Counted from the stretch's first letter, positions 30,210 to 39,650 are shown. The stretch: DNA of 64,000 bases from Agaribacterium haliotis (GCF_002312815.1 NZ_NKQJ01000007.1:186001-250000); one strand, 5' to 3'. Notes: a model not told the origin generated them from the letters alone. Numbers and translations are program-made.

Positions 30210-31189
30210 TGAAAGCGGTTGTTGTTGATGCGCCCGGCAACGCGGAACAACTGAGCTTGGCCGAGCTCGCTGTGCCGAACCCCGGCCCTGGGCATGTGTT
30301 GATCAAAGTAGCCTATGCGGGCATCAACCGCCCGGATATTTTGCAGCGCCAAGGTGGCTACCCACCGCCCAAACATCACGAGCCGCGGCTTGGGCTCGAG
30401 GTTTCCGGCGAGGTTGTTGCCATTGCTTCAGATGTTGCTGAGCACTGGTTGGGGCAGCAGGTCTGTGCGCTGTGTAATGGCGGCGCTTACGCAGAATACG
30501 TCTGTGTACCGGCAGGTCAGATACTGCCGCGGCCGGCTCATATGACCATGGCTGAGGCAGCGGCGCTGCCGGAGGCGCTCTATACGTCTTGGCTGAACCT
30601 GATACAGATGGTTGGGCTTAAAGCTAACGAGCGCATCTTGATTCACGGCGGCGCAGGAGGGCTCGGTCATATTGCCGCGCAGCTTGCCCGCTGGCGGGGC
30701 GCGCGCCTGGCGCTTAGCGCAGGTGATGAGCAGAAAATCGCTTTTTGTTTTGAGCTGGGCGCCGAGTGGGTGATGAACTACCGTGAACAAGGCCCGGAGC
30801 AGTTTTGCAAAACACATTTGCCGGGCGCGCGTTTTGATGTTGTGCTCGATCACTGTGGTGGCAACTATTTGCAGCAGCATATAAATTGCGCTGACGATAA
30901 GGCGCGCATAGTTCAAATCGCTTTTCAGCACGGCGCGTTTGTCGAGCTCAACTTGATGCGTTTGATGCTAAAGCGTATTTGTCTAACCGGATCGACACTG
31001 CGAATTCGCAGTAATGCCGAAAAAGCGCAGATCACTGAGCAGCTAAAAACTCAGCTCTGGCCCGACATTAATCAAATTAATGTGCACATTGATTCTGTGT
31101 ACGAGCTTGAGCAGGTGGCCCAAGCGCACCGCCGAATAGAAAGTGGCCAGCACTGCGGCAAAATTGTGTTGCGCGTTAACAGGGCTTAA
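30209..31189 (+). CDS. NAD(P)H quinone oxidoreductase, PIG3/zinc-independent MDR family
   Basis: This 326-residue medium-chain dehydrogenase/reductase would reduce quinones with NADPH. The N-terminal [19 protein letters not shown], the GINRPDILQRQGGYPPP segment characteristic of the PIG3/QOR group, and the nucleotide motif HGGAGGLGHIAAQLA are visible. Zinc ligands are absent, as expected. The sequence ends with the family-typical HRRIESGQHCGKIVL. It begins within the pdxH stop codon (TAATG), so the two genes are translationally coupled. Confidence 0.9.
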   Translation: MKAVVVDAPGNAEQLSLAELAVPNPGPGHVLIKVAYAGINRPDILQRQGGYPPPKHHEPRLGLEVSGEVVAIASDVAEHWLGQQVCALCNGGAYAEYVCVPAGQILPRPAHMTMAEAAALPEALYTSWLNLIQMVGLKANERILIHGGAGGLGHIAAQLARWRGARLALSAGDEQKIAFCFELGAEWVMNYREQGPEQFCKTHLPGARFDVVLDHCGGNYLQQHINCADDKARIVQIAFQHGAFVELNLMRLMLKRICLTGSTLRIRSNAEKAQITEQLKTQLWPDINQINVHIDSVYELEQVAQAHRRIESGQHCGKIVLRVNRA

Positions 31190-31495
31190 AAGGCTGCCTA
31201 ACTAGATGGGCAAACAAGCGATGCCCATTCACGGTATTTGTTGGCAATATTAGAAAAGCCAATGTGTGGCGCTTTTTATATTCCAAAGGCTTTCAAACGC
31301 CTTAGTATTACTGGTCTATAACTACATTAAGTTTGCAGATAGTTGTGCTGCCGCAGCGGTGACAGTCGTTGCTGAACACAGTGAGCTACATTTCCACTTG
31401 ATGTTGTTATTCCATGTGCTGAAAGTTGACCCGCATTTATTGCGGGTTTTTTTTGCCTGCAGATAAGTTGGCTTCGAAGCTCAGGGCTATCTCGC
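31190..31495. other. Structured intergenic region, possible small RNA or long 3' UTR
   Basis: The 306-bp gap holds three stem-loops on the plus strand: ATGGGC/GCCCAT (31206-31228), TTGGC/GCCAA (31241-31262) and the terminator at 31429. No convincing protein is encoded; a 66-codon frame at 31266-31466 runs through the terminator. It could be the 3' UTR of the pdxH operon or a separate small RNA ending at the terminator. No clear promoter decides this. Confidence 0.4.
31429..31454 (+). terminator. Intrinsic terminator
   Basis: ACCCGC, a seven-base loop and GCGGGT are followed by a run of T residues on the plus strand. On the minus strand there is no U-tract, so it does not serve the Lrp gene. 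It closes the pdxH-quinone-oxidoreductase transcript or a small RNA. Confidence 0.9.
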
Positions 31496-31960
31496 TTAAA
31501 TTGGCAGTTCGGTGGTGTATTTAACCTGCTTTAAGGCAAATACGGAATTGACTGATGCGACGTTGGGTAAGTGCACCAAGGTCTTTTTAAGTAAACTTTC
31601 ATATGCTTCAACACTGCTGACAACAATGCGCAACAAATAATCTTTATCGCCAGTGATGGAGTAGCACTCGACAATTTCCGCTACGCTGTTGACGGAATTT
31701 TCAAAGCTCAACAGGCTTTGCTCATCGTGTTTTAAAATGCTGATATAGGCGTGCACACTGACATTGAGCTTGAGCTTTTTTGCGTCGAGTACGCTGATTT
31801 TTTGTTTGATATAACCCTCTTCTTCGAGCCGCTTTACCCGGCGCCAGCAAGGGGTGTGACTCAGGCCTATCTTATCGCCGAGCTCGTTCATGGAATAATC
31901 GGCATTGTGTTGCAAAGTGCGCAGAATTTTCAGGTCGTAATCGTCAAGTTGCTCAGACAT
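31496..31960 (-). CDS. Lrp/AsnC family transcriptional regulator
   Basis: This 154-residue protein has an N-terminal helix-turn-helix (about 5-55, LDDYDLKILRTLQHNADYSMNELGDKIGLSHTPCWRRV) and a C-terminal RAM effector domain (ECYSITGDKDYLLRIVV is the ligand-binding loop). I take the ATG at 31960, which gives the usual family N-terminus; the frame continues nine codons further. It is divergent from an aminotransferase gene with 90 bp between the starts. It therefore probably senses an amino acid and regulates that gene and itself. Confidence 0.93.
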   Translation of the reverse strand: MSEQLDDYDLKILRTLQHNADYSMNELGDKIGLSHTPCWRRVKRLEEEGYIKQKISVLDAKKLKLNVSVHAYISILKHDEQSLLSFENSVNSVAEIVECYSITGDKDYLLRIVVSSVEAYESLLKKTLVHLPNVASVNSVFALKQVKYTTELPI

Positions 31961-32050
31961 ATTTGCTTTTTGTGCCCCTGTCGTCATCTTGGCTTGGCTA
32001 TCGGTATAATGCTGCGCTCTATGTTACTGAAGCCGCCGAGACTTACAAAG

Positions 32051-33241
32051 ATGTTTGAGCAACTTACAACCCTAAGCCCCGACCCGTTACTTGGTTTGAT
32101 CAAGCGTTTTGCTCAAGACCCGCGCCCGGAAAAAATTGATTTGGGGGTTGGTGTCTATCGCGACGACAGCGGGCAGACGCCGGTACTGGCGGCCGTTAAA
32201 GCTGCAGAGAGCCAGTTGCTGCAGAGCGAGAGCAGCAAGTCTTACGTCGGCCCGGCCGGCAACCTTGAGTTTTGCTCGGCGATGGCCGAGCTGCTTTTTG
32301 GCCGCGATTTGTCTGCAAAGCTGCAGGCGCGTGTGGCGAGCCTGCAAACACCCGGTGGCTGTGGTGCCCTGCGTGTGCTTGGCGAGACCATTGTCCGCGC
32401 CAATCAGAAAGCGCGCCTGTGGGCCAGTGACCCGACTTGGGCAAACCACTTGCCGCTGCTTGGCAGCGCGGGCCTGCAGATTAACAATTATCGCTACTAC
32501 GACTTTGCCGGCCACGGTCTTGACTTTGATGGCATGATGAGTGACCTGCAGCAGGCGCAGGCAGGCGATGTTCTGCTGTTGCACGCCTGTTGCCACAATC
32601 CGTCGGGCGCTGATCTAAATCAGCAGCAGTGGCAGCAGGTTATTGAGCTGTGTCAGCAACAAAACTTAGTTCCACTTATTGATGTCGCTTATCTCGGTTT
32701 TGGTGACGGTCTTGATGAGGATGCCTATGGCCTTCGCCTCGCGGTTGAGCGCCTGCCGGAGGTGCTGATTGCCGTTTCGTGTTCAAAAAACTTTGGCCTG
32801 TATCGCGAGCGTGTCGGCGCAGCTTTTGTTATCAGCGAAAACGCCGCATCGGCGCAGGCCTGTTTTAGTCATATGGCAAGTATTACCCGGGCCATGTATT
32901 CAATGCCGCCTTCTCACGGCGCTAGTGTGGTCGCCGCGATTCTCGATGATGAAACCTTAGCGCAGCAATGGTTGTCAGAGTTAACGCAAATGCGCGAGCG
33001 TATTCAATCGTTGCGTTCGCAGCTGCGCCAAAGCTTGGCTGATGAACTTGGGCACGACCGGTTTGCCTTTATTGAGGCGGAAAAGGGCATGTTCAGCTTC
33101 TTAGGTTTAGATGCGGATCAGGTTCAGCGCCTGGCTGAGGACTTTGGCATTTATATGGCCGACAGCAGCCGCATTAATCTGGCAGGTCTAAATTCTGGCA
33201 ACTTGGCGCACCTGGTGAGCTCGCTAAAACTCATGCTGTAG
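32051..33241 (+). CDS. Aspartate/aromatic aminotransferase (class I, AspC/TyrB type)
   Basis: This 396-residue PLP enzyme transfers amino groups between aspartate or aromatic amino acids and 2-oxoacids. It follows the AspC/TyrB pattern from MFEQLTTLSPDPLLGL onward. The PLP lysine is Lys246 in SCSKNFGLYRERVGA, the same number as in E. coli AspC. HACCHNPSGADL is the usual HgCcHNPtG block, and SSRINLAGLN closes the active site. The frame is open far upstream, but the ATG at 32051 gives the family start. It is divergent from the Lrp gene, its likely regulator. Aspartate versus aromatic preference cannot be fixed from sequence alone. Confidence 0.92.
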   Translation: MFEQLTTLSPDPLLGLIKRFAQDPRPEKIDLGVGVYRDDSGQTPVLAAVKAAESQLLQSESSKSYVGPAGNLEFCSAMAELLFGRDLSAKLQARVASLQTPGGCGALRVLGETIVRANQKARLWASDPTWANHLPLLGSAGLQINNYRYYDFAGHGLDFDGMMSDLQQAQAGDVLLLHACCHNPSGADLNQQQWQQVIELCQQQNLVPLIDVAYLGFGDGLDEDAYGLRLAVERLPEVLIAVSCSKNFGLYRERVGAAFVISENAASAQACFSHMASITRAMYSMPPSHGASVVAAILDDETLAQQWLSELTQMRERIQSLRSQLRQSLADELGHDRFAFIEAEKGMFSFLGLDADQVQRLAEDFGIYMADSSRINLAGLNSGNLAHLVSSLKLML

Positions 33242-33308
33242 TTGAACGTGGCGCTATACTGGAGCTAAAGGAAGCTGGTCGGCGTCGGCGGCAACATACA
33301 GCAGGGTA

Positions 33309-34541
33309 ATGAACGCTATGCGAGAGAGTACAAAAATACATGTGCACGATTTAAGGCTGGGCATGTATGTCACTAAGTTGGACAGGGACTGGCTCGATAC
33401 ACCGTTTATTATGCAGGGTTTTTTAATTGAAGAGCCTGAGGATATCGACATTGTCGCCGAGTACTGTGAGTACGTCTGGGTCGATGCTGAAGTCTATAAA
33501 CGCAAGGGCGATAGCCACTCTTCCGATGTCGGCACGGCAAGCCAGGGGCGAAGTCAGCCTTATCAGTATCAGAGCGACTTACAAGAAGAGCACAAAAAGG
33601 CCTATAAGACCTTTCGTCACGCGCGCACTATTACCTTTGATCTGTTGAACGATATACGCCTTGGCGGCTCGATTAATACTGAGCTTGCCAAAGATACGGT
33701 CAATGATGTGGTGCAATCAATTATTCGCCATCCCGACGCGATGCTGTGGCTGTCGAAGATCCGCGAAGAGAGTACTTACACATCGGACCACTGTTTAAAT
33801 GTGTGTGTATTGGCGGTTGCGTTTGGTCGCCAGCTCGGCCTTGATGAACAGGAGTTGGAGAAAGTTGGTTTGTGTGGCCTGCTGCACGACGTCGGTAAAA
33901 TGCGAGTGCCGGAAGAAATACTTAACAAACCCACCTCGCTAACTCACAAAGAGATGGCCCTAATGAAGGCACACACGGTGCACGGGCGCAATTTGTTGTT
34001 GGCGGCAAAAAACGTGTATACGGGGTCGATTGATGTTGCCTACAGCCACCACGAGCGCATGGATGGCACAGGTTATCCGCGCAAGCTAAAAGGCGCGGGC
34101 ATCGCGCGTTTTGCGCGCATCATTTCCATTGTTGACGCCTACGATGCGATGACTGCGAAGCGCTGTTATTCGCCGGCCATGACCAGTACCGACGCCTTAA
34201 AAGAAATTTACGCCGGGCGCGGCTCTCAGTTTGATGCGGATTTGGCGCTGGAGTTTATCAAGACCATTGGCTTGTATCCGCCGGGCTCTCTGGTTGAGCT
34301 TTATACCGGCGAGATTGGTTTTGTGTTTGAGGCCAACCCGGATCGGCGCCACCTGCCCAAAGTTTTGTTGTTGCTCGATCAAAACCGCCGCGAGCGCGAC
34401 AGGCAAAAAGTACTCGATCTGGCGTTTATAGAGAGCGGCGAGCTGAGCCGTCAAAACTTGATTAAACAGGTCTGGCCCGATGGCAGTTTTGGTTTGTTTA
34501 TCAAAGACTTCCAGGACAAAGGCCTGAGCTTAAAATACTGA
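33309..34541 (+). CDS. HD-GYP domain cyclic di-GMP phosphodiesterase with DUF3391
   Basis: This 410-residue cytoplasmic protein should degrade cyclic di-GMP to GMP. The N-terminal DUF3391 region (about 7-100, LRLGMYVTKLDRDWLDTPF) precedes the HD-GYP domain (about 150-345). The metal-binding HD is in GLLHDVGKMRVP, and the signature appears as HHERMDGTGYP, with DAYDAMTAKRCY after it. The C-terminal 65 residues are the extension usual in this subgroup. ATG codons at 33309 and 33318 are both possible starts. With the GGDEF protein at 2090 it gives the window both arms of c-di-GMP turnover, although the genes are not linked. Confidence 0.93.
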   Translation: MNAMRESTKIHVHDLRLGMYVTKLDRDWLDTPFIMQGFLIEEPEDIDIVAEYCEYVWVDAEVYKRKGDSHSSDVGTASQGRSQPYQYQSDLQEEHKKAYKTFRHARTITFDLLNDIRLGGSINTELAKDTVNDVVQSIIRHPDAMLWLSKIREESTYTSDHCLNVCVLAVAFGRQLGLDEQELEKVGLCGLLHDVGKMRVPEEILNKPTSLTHKEMALMKAHTVHGRNLLLAAKNVYTGSIDVAYSHHERMDGTGYPRKLKGAGIARFARIISIVDAYDAMTAKRCYSPAMTSTDALKEIYAGRGSQFDADLALEFIKTIGLYPPGSLVELYTGEIGFVFEANPDRRHLPKVLLLLDQNRRERDRQKVLDLAFIESGELSRQNLIKQVWPDGSFGLFIKDFQDKGLSLKY

Positions 34542-34582
34542 GTCCAACGGGCCTTAAACGACACCTGTTTTGCGCACAATAT

Positions 34583-34609
34583 ATGTGCCGCGTCTTGTCT
34601 GCGGCACAT
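34583..34609. terminator. Hairpin between convergent genes
   Basis: ATGTGCCGC and GCGGCACAT form a perfect 9-bp stem around a 9-nt loop, 10 bp from the argS stop. Neither strand has a long T-run, so efficiency is uncertain, but its place between two convergent genes suits a bidirectional stop. Confidence 0.6.
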
Positions 34610-34619
34610 AGCCGGCCGT

Positions 34620-36356
34620 TTACATCTTATCCATGACTTTAATGCCGAGCAGGTCCAAACCGCAGGCCAGGGTGCGCGCGGTGGCCTTGCTCAGCATGAG
34701 CCTCGAGTCGCGAAGCTCGCTGCTAATGCCTTCTTTCAAGATTGGGCAGGCTTCATAAAAACTCATAAACAAACTGGCGAGCTCGTACAGGTAGTTGCAA
34801 AGTACATGTGGGTAGGCGTCTTCGACAACTTGCTCGGCGACTTCAGAGAAACGCAGCAGTTTTAAAGCCAGCGCTTGTTCCTTATCGGCATCGAGTTCAA
34901 TGGCGGCGTCAAAGCTGTCGAGCTCGACCCCGGCCTTGCGAAAGATGCTGGCAATGCGGGTATAGGCGTACTGCAGATAGGGGCCGGTATTGCCTTCAAA
35001 GCTGAGCATGCTCTCCCAGTCAAAGACGTAGTCGTTTGTGCGTGTCTTGCTTAGATCTGCGTATTTAACCGCACCGATGCCGACTTTTTGGCTGACCTGG
35101 GCCATTTCGGCATCACTTAGCTCGGGGTTTTTGCTTTTGACTACCTCGGCGGCTTTGTCGATGGCTTCATCGAGTAATTCCGCGAGCTTGACGGTGCCAC
35201 CGCTGCGGGTTTTAAAAGGTTTGCCGTCTTTGCCGAGCATTTTGCCAAAGGCGCGGTGCTCGAGCTTAACCTCGTCGCTGACAAAAGCGGCTTTGCGGCC
35301 GAGGGTGAAAACCTGTTTGATATGCAGGCTCTGGCGATCGTCGGTAAAAATCTGGATACGCTTGGCGCCGAGTTTGCCGCAGCGGTAGCGAAGCGCGGCC
35401 AAATCGGTGGTGGCGTAAAGGTAGCCGCCGTCTTTCTTTTGCACAATAACCGGGCTCGGATTGCCTTCTTTATCGGCCAGTTCATCGAGAAAACAAACTT
35501 GAGCGCCGTCGTCTTCAACGGCCAGGCCTTTGTCTTGAAGCTCTTTTACCAGCACCGCCAGATCGTCGTTGTAGGCACTTTCACCGTGAATGTCTTTTGC
35601 TGTGAGGCTGACATTGAGTTTGTCGTAGATCGCTTCACTGTGGCTCAGGCTGACATCTCGAAACAGCTGCCAGAGTTTTAACACGTGCTCTTGCTCCGCT
35701 TGCAGCTTCACAACATAGTCGCGCGCGCGGTCGGCAAATTCGGATTCGGCGTCAAAACGTTTTTTGGCCGCTTGATAAAATAACTCAAGATCTTGCAGGG
35801 CGAGGCTGGCTTGCTCGCCTTCATCCATTTTGTCTTCGAGCTCGGCTATCAGCATGCCAAACTGCGTACCCCAGTCACCGACGTGGTTTTGGCGGATGAC
35901 ATCGGCACCGACAAACTCGAGGATGCGCGCGGTTGCATCGCCAATAATGGTCGAACGCAGGTGGCCAACATGCATTTCTTTTGCGAGGTTGGGGCCGCTG
36001 TAATCGAGCACCACCCGCTCGTCAGTTGAGGCTTCGACACCGAGTTTGTTGTGCGTTGCCGCTTGCTGGACTGCGCTGGCCAGCCATGCGGGCTGTAAAT
36101 AGATATTGATAAAACCGGGGCCGGCAATCTCGACTTTGCTGGCGATCTCGCTAAGATCAAGTTGCTCGCAGATGCTTTGTGCAAGATCGCGAGGTTTCTG
36201 CTGCATGGCTTTGGCTGCGGCCATTGCGCCGTTGGCTTGGTAGTCGCCAAATTTAGCGTTTTTACTCGGCGCGACGTGGGCAGAAAACTCAGCCGGAACA
36301 CCGGCCTTGGTCATTGCGTCGCGCACACGTTCTTGCAGCAGGGAACGAATATTCAT
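34620..36356 (-). CDS. argS: Arginyl-tRNA synthetase
   Basis: This 578-residue class I synthetase charges tRNA-Arg. The N-terminal Add1 domain runs to about residue 110, then comes [18 protein letters not shown] with the HIGH motif as HVGH. Catalytic-core segments [22 protein letters not shown] and [11 protein letters not shown] follow. The C-terminal anticodon-binding DALR domain begins near 455 and ends [19 protein letters not shown]. As in most bacterial ArgRS, a canonical KMSK is missing. The length and start are normal. Confidence 0.97.
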   Translation of the reverse strand: MNIRSLLQERVRDAMTKAGVPAEFSAHVAPSKNAKFGDYQANGAMAAAKAMQQKPRDLAQSICEQLDLSEIASKVEIAGPGFINIYLQPAWLASAVQQAATHNKLGVEASTDERVVLDYSGPNLAKEMHVGHLRSTIIGDATARILEFVGADVIRQNHVGDWGTQFGMLIAELEDKMDEGEQASLALQDLELFYQAAKKRFDAESEFADRARDYVVKLQAEQEHVLKLWQLFRDVSLSHSEAIYDKLNVSLTAKDIHGESAYNDDLAVLVKELQDKGLAVEDDGAQVCFLDELADKEGNPSPVIVQKKDGGYLYATTDLAALRYRCGKLGAKRIQIFTDDRQSLHIKQVFTLGRKAAFVSDEVKLEHRAFGKMLGKDGKPFKTRSGGTVKLAELLDEAIDKAAEVVKSKNPELSDAEMAQVSQKVGIGAVKYADLSKTRTNDYVFDWESMLSFEGNTGPYLQYAYTRIASIFRKAGVELDSFDAAIELDADKEQALALKLLRFSEVAEQVVEDAYPHVLCNYLYELASLFMSFYEACPILKEGISSELRDSRLMLSKATARTLACGLDLLGIKVMDKM

Positions 36357-36493
36357 GAACTATCCTCAGTCTATCGAGCGGTGGATTTTAACGGTCATCG
36401 TTGATGATGCAAGCGTGTTTGTTACGATGGCAGCCTTTGTTTTCACACTGCACTGCTGAGCTCAAAATTTATTAACGGATTAAGGACAGCACA

Positions 36494-37300
36494 ATGTGGG
36501 ATTTTTCCGGCCAAGTTGTGGTCGTGATAGGGGGCAGCAGCGGTATTAACCGGGCAATTGCCGAGGCCTTTGCCAGCGCCGGAGCCAAGCTCGCTGTTGC
36601 CAGTCGCAACCGCAATAAAGTCGATGCAACGGTCAAGGCTTTGCGCGAGCTTGGCGCGGATGCCACAGGCTTCTGCGCGGATGTGCGAGACCCGGAAGCG
36701 CTTGAGCGTGGCCTGGCAGAGGCAGCTGAGCGTTTTGGCAAGTTTGACGTTGTTGTCAGCGGCGCTGCGGGTAACTTCCCGGCGCTGGCCAGTGCCATGT
36801 CGAGCAACGCTTTTAAGTCGGTTGTCGACATCGACCTGCTCGGAACGTTTCACGTAATGCGCGCTGTTGAGCCGTATCTAACCCAGCCCGGTGCCAGCCT
36901 TATCAATATCAGTGCGCCGCAGGCTCAGTTGGCGATGGCCGGCCAGGCCCATGTTTGCGCAGCCAAAGCCGGCGTAGATATGTTGACGCGCTGCCTTGCG
37001 CTCGAGTGGGGCGGGCGGGGGCTGCGCGTCAACTCGGTGATGCCGGGGCCTGTTGATGGCACCGAAGGCATGCGCCGCCTGGCGCCGAGCGCCGAGTTAA
37101 GTGAGCAGGTGCGCCAGAGTGTGCCGCTTAAACGCCTCGGTCAAACAAGTGATATCGCTCACGCTTGTCTGTTTTTAAGCTCGCCTTGGGCCAGTTTTAT
37201 CAATGGTGTGGTTTTGCCCGTCGATGGTGGCTGGTCCCTCGGTGGGGTCTCGAGCCTGGGGCCTGTGCTTGAGCAGGCGCTTGCATCTGGCAAGCGCTGA
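36494..37300 (+). CDS. SDR family enzyme resembling 2,4-dienoyl-CoA reductase (DECR2 type)
   Basis: This 268-residue NADPH-dependent SDR has GGSSGIN as the cofactor motif and AAGNFPA in place of the usual NNAG. The normal YxxxK is absent: the segment reads QAHVCAAKAGVDML, with lysine kept but tyrosine missing. That pattern, together with NAFKSVVDIDLLGTFHV and PGPVDGTEGMRRL, matches peroxisomal-type 2,4-dienoyl-CoA reductases, which reduce dienoyl-CoA during unsaturated fatty acid breakdown. The assignment is by recognition of these blocks. It is divergent from argS across 137 bp and precedes purU. Confidence 0.82.
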   Translation: MWDFSGQVVVVIGGSSGINRAIAEAFASAGAKLAVASRNRNKVDATVKALRELGADATGFCADVRDPEALERGLAEAAERFGKFDVVVSGAAGNFPALASAMSSNAFKSVVDIDLLGTFHVMRAVEPYLTQPGASLINISAPQAQLAMAGQAHVCAAKAGVDMLTRCLALEWGGRGLRVNSVMPGPVDGTEGMRRLAPSAELSEQVRQSVPLKRLGQTSDIAHACLFLSSPWASFINGVVLPVDGGWSLGGVSSLGPVLEQALASGKR

Positions 37301-37340
37301 ATACGCGCGCTTTTTTCCGTAAGGGGGCTTCTCACAATTT

Positions 37341-37366
37341 GCCGCATTGATGCGTTACAATGCGGC
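37341..37366 (+). promoter_or_regulatory. Hairpin upstream of purU
   Basis: GCCGCATTG and CAATGCGGC form a perfect 9-bp stem around an 8-nt loop, ending 30 bp before the purU start and 41 bp after the SDR stop. It may terminate the SDR transcript or act in the purU leader. No known riboswitch is recognised. Confidence 0.4.
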
Positions 37367-37396
37367 GCTTTATTGGCCTGCAAGAGAGAAAAGCAA

Positions 37397-38263
37397 GTGA
37401 GTGAGCGCGTCGAAGAGTTAATTTTAAAATTCAGCTGCAAAGATCAGCCAGGCATCGTTGCATCGGTGGCGAATCTTTTTAGCTTGCAGGGTTTTAATAT
37501 TCGCGAGGCGTCTCAGTTTGAAGATGTGACCAGCAAGTGCTTTTTTATGCGCACGGTGCTTGAGTCCGTTGAGGGGCCAAAAGATCTCGATTCGATTAAA
37601 GCGGCGTTTGCACCGCTGGTTGAGCGCTACAACATGTGCTGGGAAATGCACAACGGCAAGCAGAAAATGAAGGTGATGCTTGCGGTAAGCCAGTGGGGGC
37701 ACTGTTTAAATAACCTGTTAAACAGCTGGAAAAATGGCACATTGCCGGTTGATATTGTCGGCGTGCTCAGCAATCACAATAGCTTGCGTGATATTACCGA
37801 GTGGTACGGCTTGCCGTTTCACTATTTGCCAGTAACGCCGCAGAACAAGGCGGAACAAGAGGCGCAAATGTTGAAGCTTATGCAAGACGGCGAAGCTGAA
37901 TTGTTGGTGCTCGCGCGCTATATGCAGATTTTATCTGACGATTTGTGCCGCAAGCTCGAAGGCCGCGCGATCAATATCCACCACAGCTTTTTACCCGGCT
38001 TTAAAGGCGCCAAACCCTATCATCAAGCCTATGATCGCGGTGTGAAGCTGATTGGTGCTACCGCTCACTACGTGACAGCTGAACTCGATGAGGGGCCGAT
38101 TATTGAGCAGAGTGTTGAGCGAGTGAATCACGCTCAGACACCCGAAGAGCTGGTTGAAATTGGTCGCGACATTGAAGCGGTTACCCTGCAGCGGGCTGTG
38201 CGCTGGCACGCCGAGCAGCGCATTTTGTTAAATGGCCACAAGACTGTGGTATTTGGTAAATAA
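37397..38263 (+). CDS. purU: Formyltetrahydrofolate deformylase
   Basis: This enzyme of about 288 residues releases formate from 10-formyltetrahydrofolate, balancing one-carbon pools and feeding PurT. An N-terminal ACT domain (ILKFSCKDQPGIVASVANLF) precedes the formyltransferase-like catalytic domain. That domain contains VGVLSNHNSLRDITEWYGLPFHYLP, INIHHSFLPGFKGAKPYHQA and GATAHYVTAELDEGPII with its catalytic aspartate. I set the start at the GTG at 37397, preceded by AAGAGAGAAAAG. The frame extends eight codons to a TTG that would add an atypical N-terminus. Formate is also the product of the adhC-fghA pathway elsewhere in the window. Confidence 0.95.
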   Translation: MSERVEELILKFSCKDQPGIVASVANLFSLQGFNIREASQFEDVTSKCFFMRTVLESVEGPKDLDSIKAAFAPLVERYNMCWEMHNGKQKMKVMLAVSQWGHCLNNLLNSWKNGTLPVDIVGVLSNHNSLRDITEWYGLPFHYLPVTPQNKAEQEAQMLKLMQDGEAELLVLARYMQILSDDLCRKLEGRAINIHHSFLPGFKGAKPYHQAYDRGVKLIGATAHYVTAELDEGPIIEQSVERVNHAQTPEELVEIGRDIEAVTLQRAVRWHAEQRILLNGHKTVVFGK

Positions 38264-38296
38264 GCGCTCAGCACAAACCAGGCTGAAACCTTGCGT

Positions 38297-38321
38297 TTAT
38301 TTTTCTAAATAAGCCTTTTTT
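38297..38321 (+). terminator. Probable terminator of purU
   Basis: TTATTT and AAATAA form a short AT stem, extended loosely by GGCT/AGCC pairing, followed by six T residues about 35-55 bp after the purU stop. The stem is weak, so this is a modest prediction. Confidence 0.4.
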
Positions 38322-38450
38322 CCCGTTGTTTTTGCGGTTTGACGTGCGCTTAGTTGCTGCGCTCAATCGGGCTAGGTATCTGCGCTGCTGCTATCGCTGA
38401 GCTTGAACTACACTTAGCTCAAGCTCGATGTAGCCGAAGGCGGGTGCCCG

Positions 38451-39650
38451 ATGGAAACCATCTTAATTATCGATGACGATACACTGGTGCAAAAGCTGCT
38501 TGCGCGCCTGCTGCAAGAGCATTATCAGGTAAGCCTCGCCGGTTCTGGTGAGCAGGGGCTGGAACTTGTCGAGCAAATAAAGCCGAATATTATCCTGCTC
38601 GATATTGAGATGCCCGGCATGAACGGGTACGAAGTTTGTGCCGCTTTGCGGCGCATTCCCTGCTGTGCGACGGTGCCGGTAATTTTTCTCTCTTCTCGCT
38701 CTTCCGTCAAAGAGCGCCTTAAAGGTTATGAGGTCGGCGGTGACGACTACTTGCCGAAGCCTTTCGAAGAAAAAGAGCTGCTGGCAAAGGTAAAGTTGCT
38801 GGTTGAGTACAGTGTTGAACGCCAGCAATTAAAAGCGTGTGCGGACTCGGCTCAAGCCACGGCCGTCGAGGCGATGGCGACCAGTTTTGAACTCGGTAAA
38901 TCGGTTCGTTTTGTTGAGCAAAGTTATTTCTCCAAAGGCTGTGATCAGCTCGCCGCACAACTGTTGAATTTTTGCAGTGATTTAGAGTTAAGTGCGGCAT
39001 TAATGATAAAGACCCGGCGTGGGCCACACTTTTATTCGTCGACTCAGGGCAGTGCCGCGCCGCTTGAGCAAGAGATACTGGCGCTTTTACACAGCAATCA
39101 ACGTTTTGTCGATTTTGGCCAGCGCACACAGGTGAATTTTAAGCAGGTAGCGCTGCTGGTTAAAAATATGCCGAAGCTTAATAGCAGTCGCTACGGGCGC
39201 ATCAAAGACGTCTTGCCTTTTGTGCTCGGCGCCGCAGACGCCAAAACGCGTGTGCTTGACGCTGAGCGTGCGCTGGGGGTTCAGCGTGCGGAACTGGGTG
39301 CTTCAATTGCGACGGTAAATATGAGCCTTGAAACCTTGAGCGAGGCGTTTAACCGCAGTCTCGAGGCCGTTTCATCAACAATGTCTGCATTGATTGCACA
39401 GCTTAGTTTTGAGTTGCGCAATATGGGCATGGATGCCGATCAGGAGGAGTGGGTGCTCGATAAAGTCGAGGCGGCTGCAAGTCAAATCTCCGAGTGTATA
39501 GAAGGCAATGTCAATGCTGAACGAGTGCTTGCCGATGTGCTTAGTTTACTGAAAAAAATCACCTCAGAGCAGGATAGAATTTTACGCGAGAGTTTAAAAA
39601 GCGATTCGCTGCTTGAGCACAATAGCGCGCAGGATATTGAGCTGTTTTAA
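38451..39650 (+). CDS. Response regulator with uncharacterised C-terminal output region
   Basis: The 399-residue product opens with a receiver domain (residues 1-120): acidic pocket DDD at 8-10, phospho-acceptor Asp51 in LLDIEMPG, and the conserved lysine in LPKPF. The rest (about 130-390) has no domain I recognise. It contains a globular part with several cysteines and FELGKSVRFVEQSYFS. A helical C-terminus follows (SLETLSEAFNRSLEAVSSTMSALIAQLSFELRNMGMD), reminiscent of chemotaxis- or PilZ-linked sensory proteins. No DNA-binding or cyclase domain is evident. It ends 10 bp from the convergent pspF and has no adjacent histidine kinase, so it is an orphan. Confidence 0.8.
   Translation: METILIIDDDTLVQKLLARLLQEHYQVSLAGSGEQGLELVEQIKPNIILLDIEMPGMNGYEVCAALRRIPCCATVPVIFLSSRSSVKERLKGYEVGGDDYLPKPFEEKELLAKVKLLVEYSVERQQLKACADSAQATAVEAMATSFELGKSVRFVEQSYFSKGCDQLAAQLLNFCSDLELSAALMIKTRRGPHFYSSTQGSAAPLEQEILALLHSNQRFVDFGQRTQVNFKQVALLVKNMPKLNSSRYGRIKDVLPFVLGAADAKTRVLDAERALGVQRAELGASIATVNMSLETLSEAFNRSLEAVSSTMSALIAQLSFELRNMGMDADQEEWVLDKVEAAASQISECIEGNVNAERVLADVLSLLKKITSEQDRILRESLKSDSLLEHNSAQDIELF

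Noticed and set aside
31266-31466. A 66-codon plus-strand frame
   Set aside because: It reads through a strong intrinsic terminator, so it is unlikely to be translated as a whole.
37397-38263. Riboswitch in front of purU
   Set aside because: Only a simple hairpin is visible; no conserved riboswitch core was recognised.
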